Assembly: GCA_039105265.1 (NCBI GenBank)
Contig: JAPFFF010000043.1
Location: 558,001-622,000 of the forward strand
Length of the DNA: 64,000 nt
Direction of reading: 5' to 3'
Origin: Tritrichomonas musculus
Taxonomy: Eukaryota; Parabasalia; Tritrichomonadida; Tritrichomonadidae
Positions 23,248-33,111 of the stretch are shown in pieces; the stretch's first letter is position 1, and every line of letters starts with the position of its first letter. A program made the position numbers and the translations under genes. Below the pieces are notes generated by a model. That model made no database searches and had not been told where the DNA came from. It was given only the letters and a program-made list of their open reading frames with translations.

Positions 23248-24492
23248 ATGGTCCGCGAAATTGTCAACATCCAAATTGGACAATGCGGAAATAAAATAGG
23301 GATTCAATTTTGGGATATGATAACTAGAGAATGTCATTTGATGCCCACTGGTTCATATTGTGGAAGCCATGATAGATCATTTGACGAAATAAGAGTTTAT
23401 TTTACTGAAACCAAAGAAGAAAAATTTATTCCAAGATCAGTTCTTGTTGATTTCAACAAATATGAAATAAATCAAGGACAAATCATGAACTTATTTAAAC
23501 AAGAAAATTTTTTTTATGATCATTCAAATTTCAATAGCAACTGGTCATCGTGCTTTTATGCATCCGGCTCTGAAATCAGCGAACCAATTGCGGATATCAT
23601 TCGGAGAGAAGTAGAACTATGCGATTCACCTCAAGGATTCCAACTTATTCATTCCTTGGGCGGTTTCACTGGCTCGTGTCGAGGCTCGTCAATTTTAAGT
23701 CACCTTCAAGATGAATATCCTGACTTAATTCGATCCACTTTTTCAGTACTTCCATCACAAAAAGTGACCGACACAGAGATCGACACGTACAATTGCATCT
23801 TGTCTCTCAGTCAGCTGATGTTGACGTGCGATCAAGTTTTTTATTTCGATAACAAAGACCTGTTCGACTTTGCTTATAAAGATCTGCGCTTGTCAACGCC
23901 AACTTACGGCGATTTGAATTACATTGTCGCATGTGACATGGTTGGTGCAACGTGCTCGTTGAGGAATCATTGCTGTTTGAATTCTGATCTCAGAAAAATT
24001 TCAATTAATCACATCCCTTTCGATCGCCTCAAGTTTTTGAAGGCAACATTCGCACCTGCAACTTCACGAGGAAGCACGCGCTGTTACGCATACAAAGTGC
24101 ACGATTTGACATCAATACTATTTGGCAATAATGAAGAAGTTTTGCTGGGCGCGTCTGTCAATTTCTGTGGAAGATTCACGTCATCGGACGCGGTCATCGA
24201 ACACATGGAAGAAGTTAATTCAAAAAGTGGTCGTGATGTCGATATTAAGACTTCAATTTGCCACGTCTGCATCGAGAACCACTGGAGATCTGCAGCTTCG
24301 ATCAAAAATTCAACTGATTGTATAAAAAAGTTGAGGAAGCAAATATATGATTTCAGGAGTTTGTTTGAAAAGCGCGCTTGCCTGCATTTGTTTCGCAGCC
24401 AAGGAATTGATGACCCAGATTTCGAAATTGCTGAAATGGATATAATTGATCTAATTCAAGATTATGAATCTTATAATTTAGATAATGAATAA
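23248..24492 (+). CDS. Highly divergent beta-tubulin-like protein
   Basis: Predicted 414 residues, shorter than canonical beta-tubulin (about 445). The ATG at 23248 is chosen because it gives MVREIVNIQIGQCGNKIG, aligning with the universal tubulin start (MREIVHIQ). The tubulin fold can be followed: GSYCGSHD, the nucleotide region at residues 137-146, PSQKVTDTEIDTYNCILSL, HIPFDRLKFLKATFAP, and a C-terminal CLHLFRSQGID block. The GTP-binding signature, GGGTGSG in active tubulins, reads GGFTGSC (residues 138-144). So two glycines of the phosphate-binding loop are replaced, and the following Met is Arg. The acidic tail is very short. No stops, so it is probably expressed, but unlikely to bind GTP or polymerise normally. 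The 3' half is clearly richer in G and C than the 5' half. An inverted partial copy follows. Confidence 0.85.
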   Translation: MVREIVNIQIGQCGNKIGIQFWDMITRECHLMPTGSYCGSHDRSFDEIRVYFTETKEEKFIPRSVLVDFNKYEINQGQIMNLFKQENFFYDHSNFNSNWSSCFYASGSEISEPIADIIRREVELCDSPQGFQLIHSLGGFTGSCRGSSILSHLQDEYPDLIRSTFSVLPSQKVTDTEIDTYNCILSLSQLMLTCDQVFYFDNKDLFDFAYKDLRLSTPTYGDLNYIVACDMVGATCSLRNHCCLNSDLRKISINHIPFDRLKFLKATFAPATSRGSTRCYAYKVHDLTSILFGNNEEVLLGASVNFCGRFTSSDAVIEHMEEVNSKSGRDVDIKTSICHVCIENHWRSAASIKNSTDCIKKLRKQIYDFRSLFEKRACLHLFRSQGIDDPDFEIAEMDIIDLIQDYESYNLDNE

Positions 24493-24540
24493 AAAGAAAA
24501 TATTAAAATGATTGTAAATTCCTGAAATTATATAGTTGTT

Positions 24541-24610
24541 TCTTCAACTTCTTTATACAATCAGTTGAATTTTTGATCGAGGTGACCGATCTCCAGTTGT
24601 GCTTAATGAA
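24541..24610 (-). pseudogene. Inverted fragment of the tubulin-like gene
   Basis: The reverse complement of this stretch matches about 24275-24343 of the gene just upstream, roughly 90% over some 60 bases. It would encode WRSVTSIKNSTDCIKKLK against WRSAASIKNSTDCIKKLR. The differences include coding-compatible changes, so it may come from a diverged paralogue rather than from this gene. The two arms lie about 200 bp apart and could form a long hairpin. Confidence 0.75.
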
Positions 24611-25229
24611 CATGGGGCAAATAAACCATTGAAAATTTATTCAATTTTGAAATATTCTTTATATCTTGCTAAATTTTTTCTTAAAAGGCAAATAAAAGAT
24701 ATATTCAATAAATAATATTAAAAATACAAATAATTGTTTAATATGTTACTAATTCATGAATATTTCATTAATAGTTTTAATTTTTCAAGTAATACTTTCT
24801 ATTATACTTGATTTTAACTTTTAGAATTGGATCAAAGATTAAATATACAGATCAATCAGCAAATGTTTTTAACTACTTCTCTTTATTTAAAATGTTTTTT
24901 TAAAATGTTGATCACAAAATTTTAGTTTAACGAAAATTCAAATCTAATGGTAATTACATCATACTTTAATATTGAATTTACTAATGCTTAATCAGAAAAT
25001 ATTGCAATTCTATTTCTGACATATAATATCGTAAATATTAAGATTTTATTTTCAAAATTTCTAATTGAATTTTCGGTCTTTTGTTACTGTCAGGATGACA
25101 ACAGTTTATCAAGAAACAATATACCAAAAAATACATAAATAAATAAAGATGAAATAATATAATTAAAAATTGTTTAATTAAGAGATGAAGATTGAAAAAA
25201 GAGTTCAATATTGGCTATTATTCTTATTA
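24611..25229. other. AT-rich intergenic region
   Basis: No gene seen. Confidence 0.6.
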
Positions 25230-28200
25230 TCTTTATTATTTATTCTTAGTTGCTCTTATCATCAGATTAGATTTCTTTTCTTCTTAAATATAAGATCAAC
25301 GATTTCCAGATGCTTTCCTTTCCTTGCATAGAAAACTGCAGTTTGGTAAATATTCAATTTCGAAAATTCCACAAATAATTCAAGTTTTCAACATAATAAA
25401 AAAAAAAATAGATTTGAATCGAATGAATGCTGTTATTTTAAAATGTCATGAATGTTGGTATTAATGCCTTTTTGATGTAATAATAGTTCAACTATTTCTT
25501 TATTTCCATCATTTGCAGCATAAATTAATGCTGGTCAGTCAAATTTTTTAGGAAAAACTGATTTATAAATCATTCAAAATTTCAATTTTATGAAAAAGTT
25601 GGATTTGAATATAGTAAACGTCTTTGATTTAAAATGTCTTTCTTGTTGACATTAATTCCTTCAAGCCGTAATAATAGTTCAGCAATATCTTTATACTTTT
25701 TTTCTACAGCAATAATCAATGCTGTCTGATTAAATGTTGGATTCAAATTCCATAAATCATTCAATTTTAAATATTATTTAAAAAGTTAGATTTGAATTTT
25801 ATGAATGTTTTTGGTTTAAAATGTCTTGAATGTTGGCATCAATGTCTTCTTGCTTTATTAATAATTCAACAATTTCTTTATAACCTTTTTTTACAGCAAT
25901 AATCAACGAGGCATCATTAAATGTTCGAAATAAATTCCATAAATCATTCAATTTTCAAATATTATTTAAAAAGTTAGATTTGAATATAATGAATGTATTT
26001 GATTTAAAATGTCTTTAATGTTGACATCAATACCTTCTTGTTTTATTAATAATTCAACAATTTCTTTACATCCTTCATTTACAGCATAAATTAATGCTGG
26101 CAAATCAAATGTTTTAGTAAAATTCCATAAACCATTCAAAATTTCAATACTATTGAAAAAATTGAATTTGAATCCAATGAATGTCTTTGATTTAAAATGT
26201 CTAGTATGTTGACATCAATGTCTTCTTGTCTTAATAATATTTCAACAATTTCTCTATACAGTAGTGTTTTTAATATGGTAACGGTATTTAAAGTGGTAAC
26301 GCTTTTTTTTTAGAAAAAAAAATTTATAAATACAAAATTTAATTTTTTTCAACATAAAACAGAGTTTATTTAAATTAAATTATATAATAATATTTACCAT
26401 TATTTATATGATATTAATCACAAGGTTGTGTATCTATCTGTCTCAAATCACCAAAGTTTTTCGTCAACCAATTTAAAAAGTTATAATCAAATTACTTCAT
26501 TACCTTTTTAAAATTTTTGATATTTTCTTATATAATTAGTTTAGCATCTATTCATCATTCATAATTTATTCATCATTTAATTATAAATGATAAATACTTT
26601 CTTTTGAAAAATAAAAAATATTTAAAAAATGTAACCATTTTCATAAGTGTTTATACAAAATAAAAAATTCTTATGAGTGCTTTTGATTATTTCCTTAAAT
26701 CCTTTTTATATTTGATTGTATATTAGAAGAATTTTATTATTTTACTATACTATTTACTTTTAGCTCAAGCGTAATGCTTTTTATAGGTAAAATGAATATG
26801 CTTTGAATGGCTCAAATTAAATTGAATTATAACCTAAATTAGAAGATTGATCAATTTATCTTTATTATATATAAAATATAGTTTATTGCGCTGTATTATT
26901 AAAATGATAACATAAAAGTAATAATCTATACTAGAAGTTTCATATTCTTATAATGATCTCAAAAACTGAAAAATACATAGTTGTAAGCAAAAAAATTTCA
27001 AATTTTTCTCTTTCTCACCAAAAAGAATCAAAAGGATATAATATCGAATTTTAGTTCGATATTATATCAATTCAATGATTTTGATTATAAAAAACGATGA
27101 ATTATCTAATGATTATAATATGATTATTTTTTCTTTAAAAATCGAATTTGAAAAAGCATCAATGAAATTTATTAATGAAATAAATATGTATATAAAATGC
27201 TGAAACATAAGAGATAAAAATTGTCTAAAAAAAACAAAATTTGAATATTTGTTTTGCTGTTCGTTTATAATTATTGGACGTTTATCATTTAATGAAGATA
27301 AACCATTATCTTGTGCAAAACATATTATCTTATTGCATTATATCAATATATAAATATGTTTTAATAGTTTTTAACTAATTTTTAATTTGTAATTTTCTGT
27401 AATCTGTTATGTTGTCGATAAAGATAGCGCCAAATTGAAAGATGATGAAAAAGTTCTCTCAATAAGTCTCAGAATGAAAATCAACTCTGACTTCTAATAA
27501 GTTAAATACATCTTTAAATGCAAATATGTTTTTATAAATATTATTTATAAATAACAGCATTTTATAGATAAATGAATCAATTCTTTATCATGAAAAGTAA
27601 ACGGTCACCAAAAAATCAAAGATATACTCGTTTTTATAGTCAATAATTTTATTTTTACAAATTTAATTAATAATTATTAATATTCTCATAATATATAATA
27701 TGTTTATATTCTTAAATAAAATATTACTTTGATGTACATGTTTATAATCATGCTTTAATTTTTTTCATTGATTGACGAAAAACTTTGGTGATTTGAGACA
27801 GATAGATACACAACCTTGTGATTAATATCATATAAATAATGGTAAATATTATTATATAATTTAATTTAAATAAACTCTGTTTTATGTTGAAAAAAATTAA
27901 ATTTTGTATTTATAAATTTTTTTTTCTAAAAAAAAAGCGTTACCACTTTAAATACCGTTACCATATTAAAAACACTACTGTAACCAATTTCTGTTGCATG
28001 AATCAAAGCCGTCTTATTAAATGTTCGAGTCAAATTCCATAAACCATTCAAAAATGTGAATATAATGAAAAAAGTTAAATTTGAATATCATGAATGTTTC
28101 TGATTAAAAATGCCTTGAATATTGACATCAATGCCTTCTTGTCTTGTTAATAGTTCAACAATTTCTTTATGGTCATAATATGAAGCAAGAATCAACGCCG

Positions 28201-28308
28201 TCTTATTAAATACTGGATTCAAATTTCATAAATCATTCAAGTTTTCCAATATTATTTAAAAAGTTAGATTTGAATTTCATGAATGTTTTTTTGATTTTAA
28301 AATGTTAT
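25230..28308 (-). pseudogene. Locus A: decayed ankyrin array downstream of a DUF3447 gene, split by a transposon
   Basis: On the minus strand this continues the gene at 28309-29508. From right to left there are about six ankyrin units of 187-191 bp, marked by aatcaacgccgt-like words at 28190, 28001, 26089, 25901, 25714 and 25523. A terminal ankyrin-like cap follows near 25310-25350 (QTAVFYARKGKHLEIVDLIF) with stops after it. Each unit encodes a TALIYAA...KEIVELLL...GIDIN repeat plus a spacer. Because the period is not a multiple of three and stops occur, no continuous reading frame exists. The mariner-like element at 26259-27980 sits inside one unit. Confidence 0.8.
26259..27980. mobile_element. 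Mariner-like (Tc1/mariner-type) non-autonomous element, 1722 bp, 214-bp TIRs
   Basis: The ends are CAGTAGTGTTTTTAATATGG and its complement, and the inverted repeats extend for 214 bp (26259-26472 and 27767-27980) with only about one visible mismatch. TA dinucleotides flank both ends (26257-26258 and 27981-27982), the hallmark target duplication of Tc1/mariner transposons. Removing the element plus one TA rejoins an ankyrin unit so that the marker word falls exactly 188 bp from its neighbour. This proves both boundaries and the insertion. The 1.3-kb interior is AT-rich with no transposase frame, so it is non-autonomous. The near-identical ends suggest a fairly recent insertion. Trichomonads are known to carry mariner elements (Tvmar1). 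Confidence 0.93.
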
Positions 28309-29508
28309 TTAAATAATTAAGATCTTAATTTTATCATTTATGTCAATTTTCCCTGATGATAAATAAAGTTCAACAAGTGTGTAATAATCAAATTCGCATA
28401 AGTAAAAAAACATGTTTTTGTATTCAATGTTTGTTGGGAAAAAACAATAATTGTGACATTCAACTGCATATCGATAAAGATTATAATAATATTTGTTATC
28501 AATGCCATTTTGGAGATCTTCTTCTTTCATTAAATAGTCAATGATGTAATTTGTAATATCGTTGTGATGACATTTAATCGACTCTTTAAGAATTGTTTCA
28601 TATTTATCATTTGGTGGTGAAACATGATTGTCTTCAAGATATCTGATCAGTTCTGCATTACAACTGTGAATACCATAAATCCACATCGATGATGTCAGCT
28701 CAGCTCCCTTCGTTTGCATGTATTTGATGACGTCAATCGAGCCATAAAATGATGCATATTCAATCAGTGTGATTTTATATTCATATCCAATCAAGCTGAT
28801 TTCATTTTTTTCAGTCAAAAGTTGATTTGTCTCAAAAATTGATTTTTTAATTTTGCTTTCAAGTGGCAAATTTGATTGCTCAACAAAAGCGATAAATTCT
28901 TGGATTTTATTTAATCGAATCAGCCGACACAAATAATCATCATTCGCTCCTTCTCGCCGTTTTGCATAGAAATCTTCTTCAACTTCTTTCTTCATTCTTT
29001 CGATAAAATCATCGTCTTTTAAATATTGATTCTGGCTGCTGTACTTTTCAATGTTTTCTTTTGTGAGAAACGGTTTGATTTCTGGCTGAAAATATTCAAA
29101 ATAGTTCTTGTTGAAATAATCATCACTAGTAATCGCTGATAGAATGTATTCATCATAATTTGTAATTCGAGAAAAAATGTATTCATCAATCGTAATTATT
29201 TTTTCTTCAATAAGAAATAGAAGGAATCGCTTGTTTCGTTTAAAAAGTTCGAAAATTTTGGAATTTGAAAAATATTTTTGGATATCTTCTTTGAATTGTC
29301 TTAATAGTCGTTCAATTTTGCAAATAAAATTCGGAGAGCGCTGATGGTTGTTTCCAATGCTGTTTATTAAATATAATAATCCTTTGAATTTATATTGATC
29401 TTTAATTATTTCTTGAGTTGAGAGAAGATTAATGAAATTTTCATATTTGTCTTCTGCGTCTGATTCATCTTCAAGAAAATCCAGAAGATCATTCTGAATC
29501 ATTTTCAT
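28309..29508 (-). CDS. Locus A DUF3447-module protein with damaged start
   Basis: The open frame runs up to 29535 and encodes almost the same N-terminus as its paralogue at 31769-32935, but its first codon is TTG here (paralogue: ATG AGT ATC GAC). Compared with the paralogue, about 42 bp just upstream are missing, taking the initiator-like word and the original ATG with them. The first in-frame ATG is at 29508 (MKMIQNDLLDFL). The protein has the helical N-terminal region (about residues 1-120), the KRREGANDDYLCRLIR block and the DUF3447 core (EYASFYGSIDVIKYMQ, YGIHSCNAELIRYLED), and ends in IKILII before the ankyrin array. It is probably a dying copy. Intracellular; function unknown. Confidence 0.7.
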   Translation of the reverse strand: MKMIQNDLLDFLEDESDAEDKYENFINLLSTQEIIKDQYKFKGLLYLINSIGNNHQRSPNFICKIERLLRQFKEDIQKYFSNSKIFELFKRNKRFLLFLIEEKIITIDEYIFSRITNYDEYILSAITSDDYFNKNYFEYFQPEIKPFLTKENIEKYSSQNQYLKDDDFIERMKKEVEEDFYAKRREGANDDYLCRLIRLNKIQEFIAFVEQSNLPLESKIKKSIFETNQLLTEKNEISLIGYEYKITLIEYASFYGSIDVIKYMQTKGAELTSSMWIYGIHSCNAELIRYLEDNHVSPPNDKYETILKESIKCHHNDITNYIIDYLMKEEDLQNGIDNKYYYNLYRYAVECHNYCFFPTNIEYKNMFFYLCEFDYYTLVELYLSSGKIDINDKIKILII

Positions 29509-29535
29509 TTTTTCAACAAATCCGTCGATACTCAA

Positions 29536-30084
29536 ATACTCAATTTAATGTAGAATTGACAAAATCGTCATGAATTCTTCAGTTCTCTGAAAGGAAGTTA
29601 TACGAAATCAGAAAATGAAGTTGAAACTTATTCATTAATATTAGAGCGTAGCTCTCAAAAAGTGTGGAGAGAAATTCGTAAATATCAGAATTGAATACAC
29701 TTTTTGAGTTTTTCTCTCTCAAAAAGTGTGCATTCAAGATATTTTAATTATAAAAAAAAAGTTGAAAAAGTTCTACTTTTTTAACTCTGCCCAAATCATT
29801 TTAAGAAATTCATTTATTCAATAGTGATACCACAATGACTGAAATAATGTTACATATATTTTCGGCAAAGAAGAAAGTTGAAAAGAAGAGTTATTATATA
29901 AAATATTTATGAAAAAAATAAGTTTGATTTTAAATATTAAAAAATAAAAAAGATTTATGATAAAAAAGTTTATATAGGCAGTCAATGATCTTAATTATTT
30001 TAATGTTGAAATATGTGACATTCTATATTCTTTATGTGATTTCATTTTATTTATTCGGTTTATGTTTCATTTACTTTGTTCATT
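29536..30084. other. Spacer between the two duplicated DUF3447/ankyrin loci
   Basis: 29540-29615 repeats the 5' flank of the locus B gene (32986-33056), marking the edge of the tandem duplication. 29647-29730 holds three copies of a CTCAAAAAGTGTG word, one inverted, able to form a hairpin. No gene. Confidence 0.6.
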
Positions 30085-31768
30085 TTGATTGATCTTTTAG
30101 ATAAAATGTTAACAGTTTCTTGATAATATCTTTCTCTTGCATAGTCAATGGCAGCTTTATAAATATATTATTTCAAAAATTCTATAAACTATTTAAAATT
30201 TCAAATGTTATAAAAAAAGTTAAATTAGAATATCATGGATATTTTTAATTTAAAATGTCTATGATATCGATATCAATGCCTTCTTGTCTTATTAATAGTT
30301 CAATAATTTCTTTATGACCATAATTTGCAGCATAAATCAACGCCGTCTTATAAAATGTTTGAGTTGAATTCCATAAACCATTCAATTTTTCAATATCATG
30401 AAAACAGTTAGATTTGAATATAATGAATATTTAGAATTTAAAATGTCTTGAGTGTTGATATCAATGCCTTTTTGTCTTAATAATAATTCAACAATTTCTT
30501 TATAACCTCCAAACGCAGCATAAATCAACGCCGTATTATTAAATGTTTGAGTTAAATTCCATAAACCATTCAATTTTTCAATATCATGAAAACAGTTAGA
30601 TTTGAATATAATGAATATTTAGAATTTAAAATGTCTTGAGTGTTGATATCAATGCCTTTTTGTCTTAATAATAATTCAACAATTTCTTTATAACCTCCAA
30701 ACGCAGCATAAATCAACGCCGTCCAATTAAATGTTTGAGTTAAATTCCATAAACCATTCAATTTTTCAATATCATGAAAAAAGTTAGATTTGAATTCTAT
30801 GAATGTTTTCGATTTTAAATGTTTTGAATGTTGATATCAATACCTTTTTGTCTTATTAATAGTTCAACAATTTCTTTATGGCCTATTTTTGCAGCATAAA
30901 TCAACGCCGTCTGATTAAATCCTCGAGTTAAATTCCATAAACCATTCAATTTTTCAATATCATGAAAAAAGTTAGATTTGAATTTTATGAATATTTAGAA
31001 TTTAAAATGTCTTGAGTGTTGATATCAATGCCTTCTTGTCTTAATAATAATTCAACAATTTCTTTATAGTTATAACGTGTAGCATAAATCAACGCCGTAT
31101 TATTAAATGTTTGAGTTAAATTCCATAAACCATTCAAATTTTCAATGTCATAAAAAAAGTTAGATTTGAATATCATATACGTTTTTGATTTAAAATGCTT
31201 TGATTGTTGACATTAATGTCTTTTTGTCTTATTAATAATTCAACAATTTCTTTATAACCTCCAAACGCAGCATAAATCAACGCCGTCTGATTAAATCCTC
31301 GAGTTAAATTCCATAAACCATTCAATTTTTCAATATCATGAAAAAAGTTAGATTTGAATATTATGAATATTTAGAATTTAAAATGTCTTGAGTGTTGATA
31401 TCAATGCCTTCTTGTCTTAATAATAATTCAACAATTTCTTTATAGTTATAACGTGTAGCATAAATCAACGCCGTATTATTAAATGTTTGAGTTAAATTCC
31501 ATAAACCATTCAAATTTTCAATGTCATAAAAAAAGTTAGATTTGAATATCATATACGTTTTTGATTTAAAATGTCTTGAATGTTGATATCAATGCCTTCT
31601 TGGATTATTAATAGTTCAACAATTTCTTTATGGCCTTTAGATGCAGCACAAATCAACGCCGTAGAATTAAATGTTCGAGTTAAATTCCATAAATCATTCA
31701 AGTTTTCAATCTTATGAAAAAAGTTAGATTTGAATATAATGAATGTTTTTTTGATTTTAAAATGTTAT
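30085..31768 (-). repeat. Locus B: array of exact 188-bp ankyrin-coding units
   Basis: Eight units follow the DUF3447 gene on the minus strand. Their marker word (aatcaacgccgt) begins at 31651, 31463, 31275, 31087, 30899, 30711, 30523 and 30335, exactly 188 bp each time. A diverged unit near 30145 follows, then a cap reading AAIDYARERYYQETVNIL. Each unit keeps a good ankyrin repeat (TALIYAAFGGYKEIVELLLR, then GIDINTQDILNSK) and a spacer (LNGLWNLTQTF). 188 is not divisible by three, so consecutive units lie in different frames and cannot be read as one protein without shifts; some spacers also have stops. The units at 31463 and 31087 are nearly identical, as are 30711 and 30523, pointing to recent unequal exchange. 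Confidence 0.88.
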
Positions 31769-32935
31769 TTAAATAATTACGATCTTAATTTTATCATTTA
31801 TGTCAATTTTCCCTGATGATAAATAAAGTTCAACAAGTGTGTAATAATCAAATTCACATAAGTAAAAAAACATGTTTTTGTATTTCATGTTTGTTGGGAA
31901 AAAACAATAATTGTGACATTCAGCTGCATATCGATAAAGATTATAATAATATTTGTTTTCAATGCCATTTTGGAGATCTTCTTCTTTCATTAAATAGTCA
32001 ATGATGTAATTTGTAATATCGTTGTGATGACATTTAATCGATTCTTTAAGAATTGGGTTATAAGAATTTTCTGGCCGTGGAACATGATTGTCTTCAAGAT
32101 ATCTGATCAGTTCTGCATTCCTACTGTGAATCGCATAAGTCCACATCGATGATATCAATTTAACTCCTTTAATTTGCATGTATTTGATGATGTCAATCGA
32201 GCCATAAAATGATGCATATTCAATCAGTGTGATATAATATGCATTAACCAAAATTTGATTTGTTTCAAAAATTGATTCCTTAATTTTATTTTCAAGTGAC
32301 AAATTTCTTTGCTCAGTAAAAGTGATAAATTCTTTGATTTCATTATTTCGAATCAGTTCACACAAATAATCATCATTTTCTCCTTCTCGCCGTTTCTCAT
32401 AGAAATTTTCTTCAACTTCTTTATTCATACTTTCAATAAATTCAATATCTTTTAATGATCCATTCTTGCTGTTGTATTTTTCAATGTTTTCTTTTGTGAA
32501 AAACGGTTTGATTTCTGGCTGAAAATATTCACAATATTTCTTAATGACATAACAATAACTCGTCATTTGTGAAAAAATGTATTCATCAATCGTAATTATT
32601 TTTTCTTCAATAAGAAATAGAAGGATTCGCTTGTTGTCTCTAAAAAAGTCGAAAATTTTGGAATTTGAAAAATATTTTTGGATATCTTCTTTGAATTGTC
32701 TCAAAAGTCGCTCAACTTTAAAAATAAAATTCGGAATACACTGATGGTTGTTTCCAATGCTGTTTATTAAATATAATAATCCTTTGAATTTATATTGATC
32801 TTTAATTATTTCTTGAGTTGAGAGAAGATTAATGAAATTTTCATATTTGTCTTCTGCGTCTGATTCATCTTCAAGAAAATCCAGAAGATCATTCTGAATC
32901 ATTTTCATTTTTTCAACAAATCCGTCGATACTCAT
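31769..32935 (-). CDS. Locus B DUF3447-module protein
   Basis: Predicted 388 residues starting MSIDGFVEKMKMIQNDLLDF at the ATG 32935. Residues about 1-120 are a helical region, shared with locus A and, more distantly, with the BspA gene at 46843. The KRREGENDDYLCELIRNNE block follows, then DUF3447 at about 235-285 (EYASFYGSIDIIKYMQ, YAIHSRNAELIRYLED) and a basic, Tyr-rich end (LYRYAAECHNYCFFP). It stops at IKIVII, just before the out-of-frame ankyrin array, so the product as encoded lacks ankyrin repeats. An Inr-like TCACTATT lies upstream. No signal or membrane segment. Function unknown; DUF3447 normally sits at the head of trichomonad ankyrin proteins. Confidence 0.82.
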   Translation of the reverse strand: MSIDGFVEKMKMIQNDLLDFLEDESDAEDKYENFINLLSTQEIIKDQYKFKGLLYLINSIGNNHQCIPNFIFKVERLLRQFKEDIQKYFSNSKIFDFFRDNKRILLFLIEEKIITIDEYIFSQMTSYCYVIKKYCEYFQPEIKPFFTKENIEKYNSKNGSLKDIEFIESMNKEVEENFYEKRREGENDDYLCELIRNNEIKEFITFTEQRNLSLENKIKESIFETNQILVNAYYITLIEYASFYGSIDIIKYMQIKGVKLISSMWTYAIHSRNAELIRYLEDNHVPRPENSYNPILKESIKCHHNDITNYIIDYLMKEEDLQNGIENKYYYNLYRYAAECHNYCFFPTNMKYKNMFFYLCEFDYYTLVELYLSSGKIDINDKIKIVII

Positions 32936-32941
32936 TTATTC

Positions 32942-32949
32942 AATAGTGA
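32942..32949 (-). promoter_or_regulatory. Candidate Inr initiator of the locus B gene
   Basis: Minus-strand TCACTATT fits TCAYTWYT and lies about 14 nt before the ATG. The word is absent from the locus A copy because of the 42-bp deletion there. Confidence 0.5.
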
Positions 32950-33111
32950 AATGTGATATAAAAAAGAAATATTTTCAAAACTCAATTTATATGTAGAATT
33001 GACAAAATCGTCATGAATTCTTCAGTTCTCTGAAAGGAAGTTATACGAAATCACAATCTCTCCTAAAATCAAAACAATTATATATTTGTTGATCAAATGT
33101 TTATTAAATTA

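Noticed and set aside
28309-29535. Use of TTG at 29535 as a genuine start
   Set aside because: Non-ATG starts are not expected in this lineage, and the paralogue has ATG at the same place. The TTG is better explained as a lost start.
30085-31768. Programmed -1 frameshifting at a T TTT TTC word in every 188-bp ankyrin unit, which would restore the frame since 188 = 3n-1
   Set aside because: The phase of the slippery word is right. But several units have a stop before it, and the DUF3447 frame itself ends in a stop before the first unit. Continuous translation is therefore impossible; one lost base followed by amplification is simpler.
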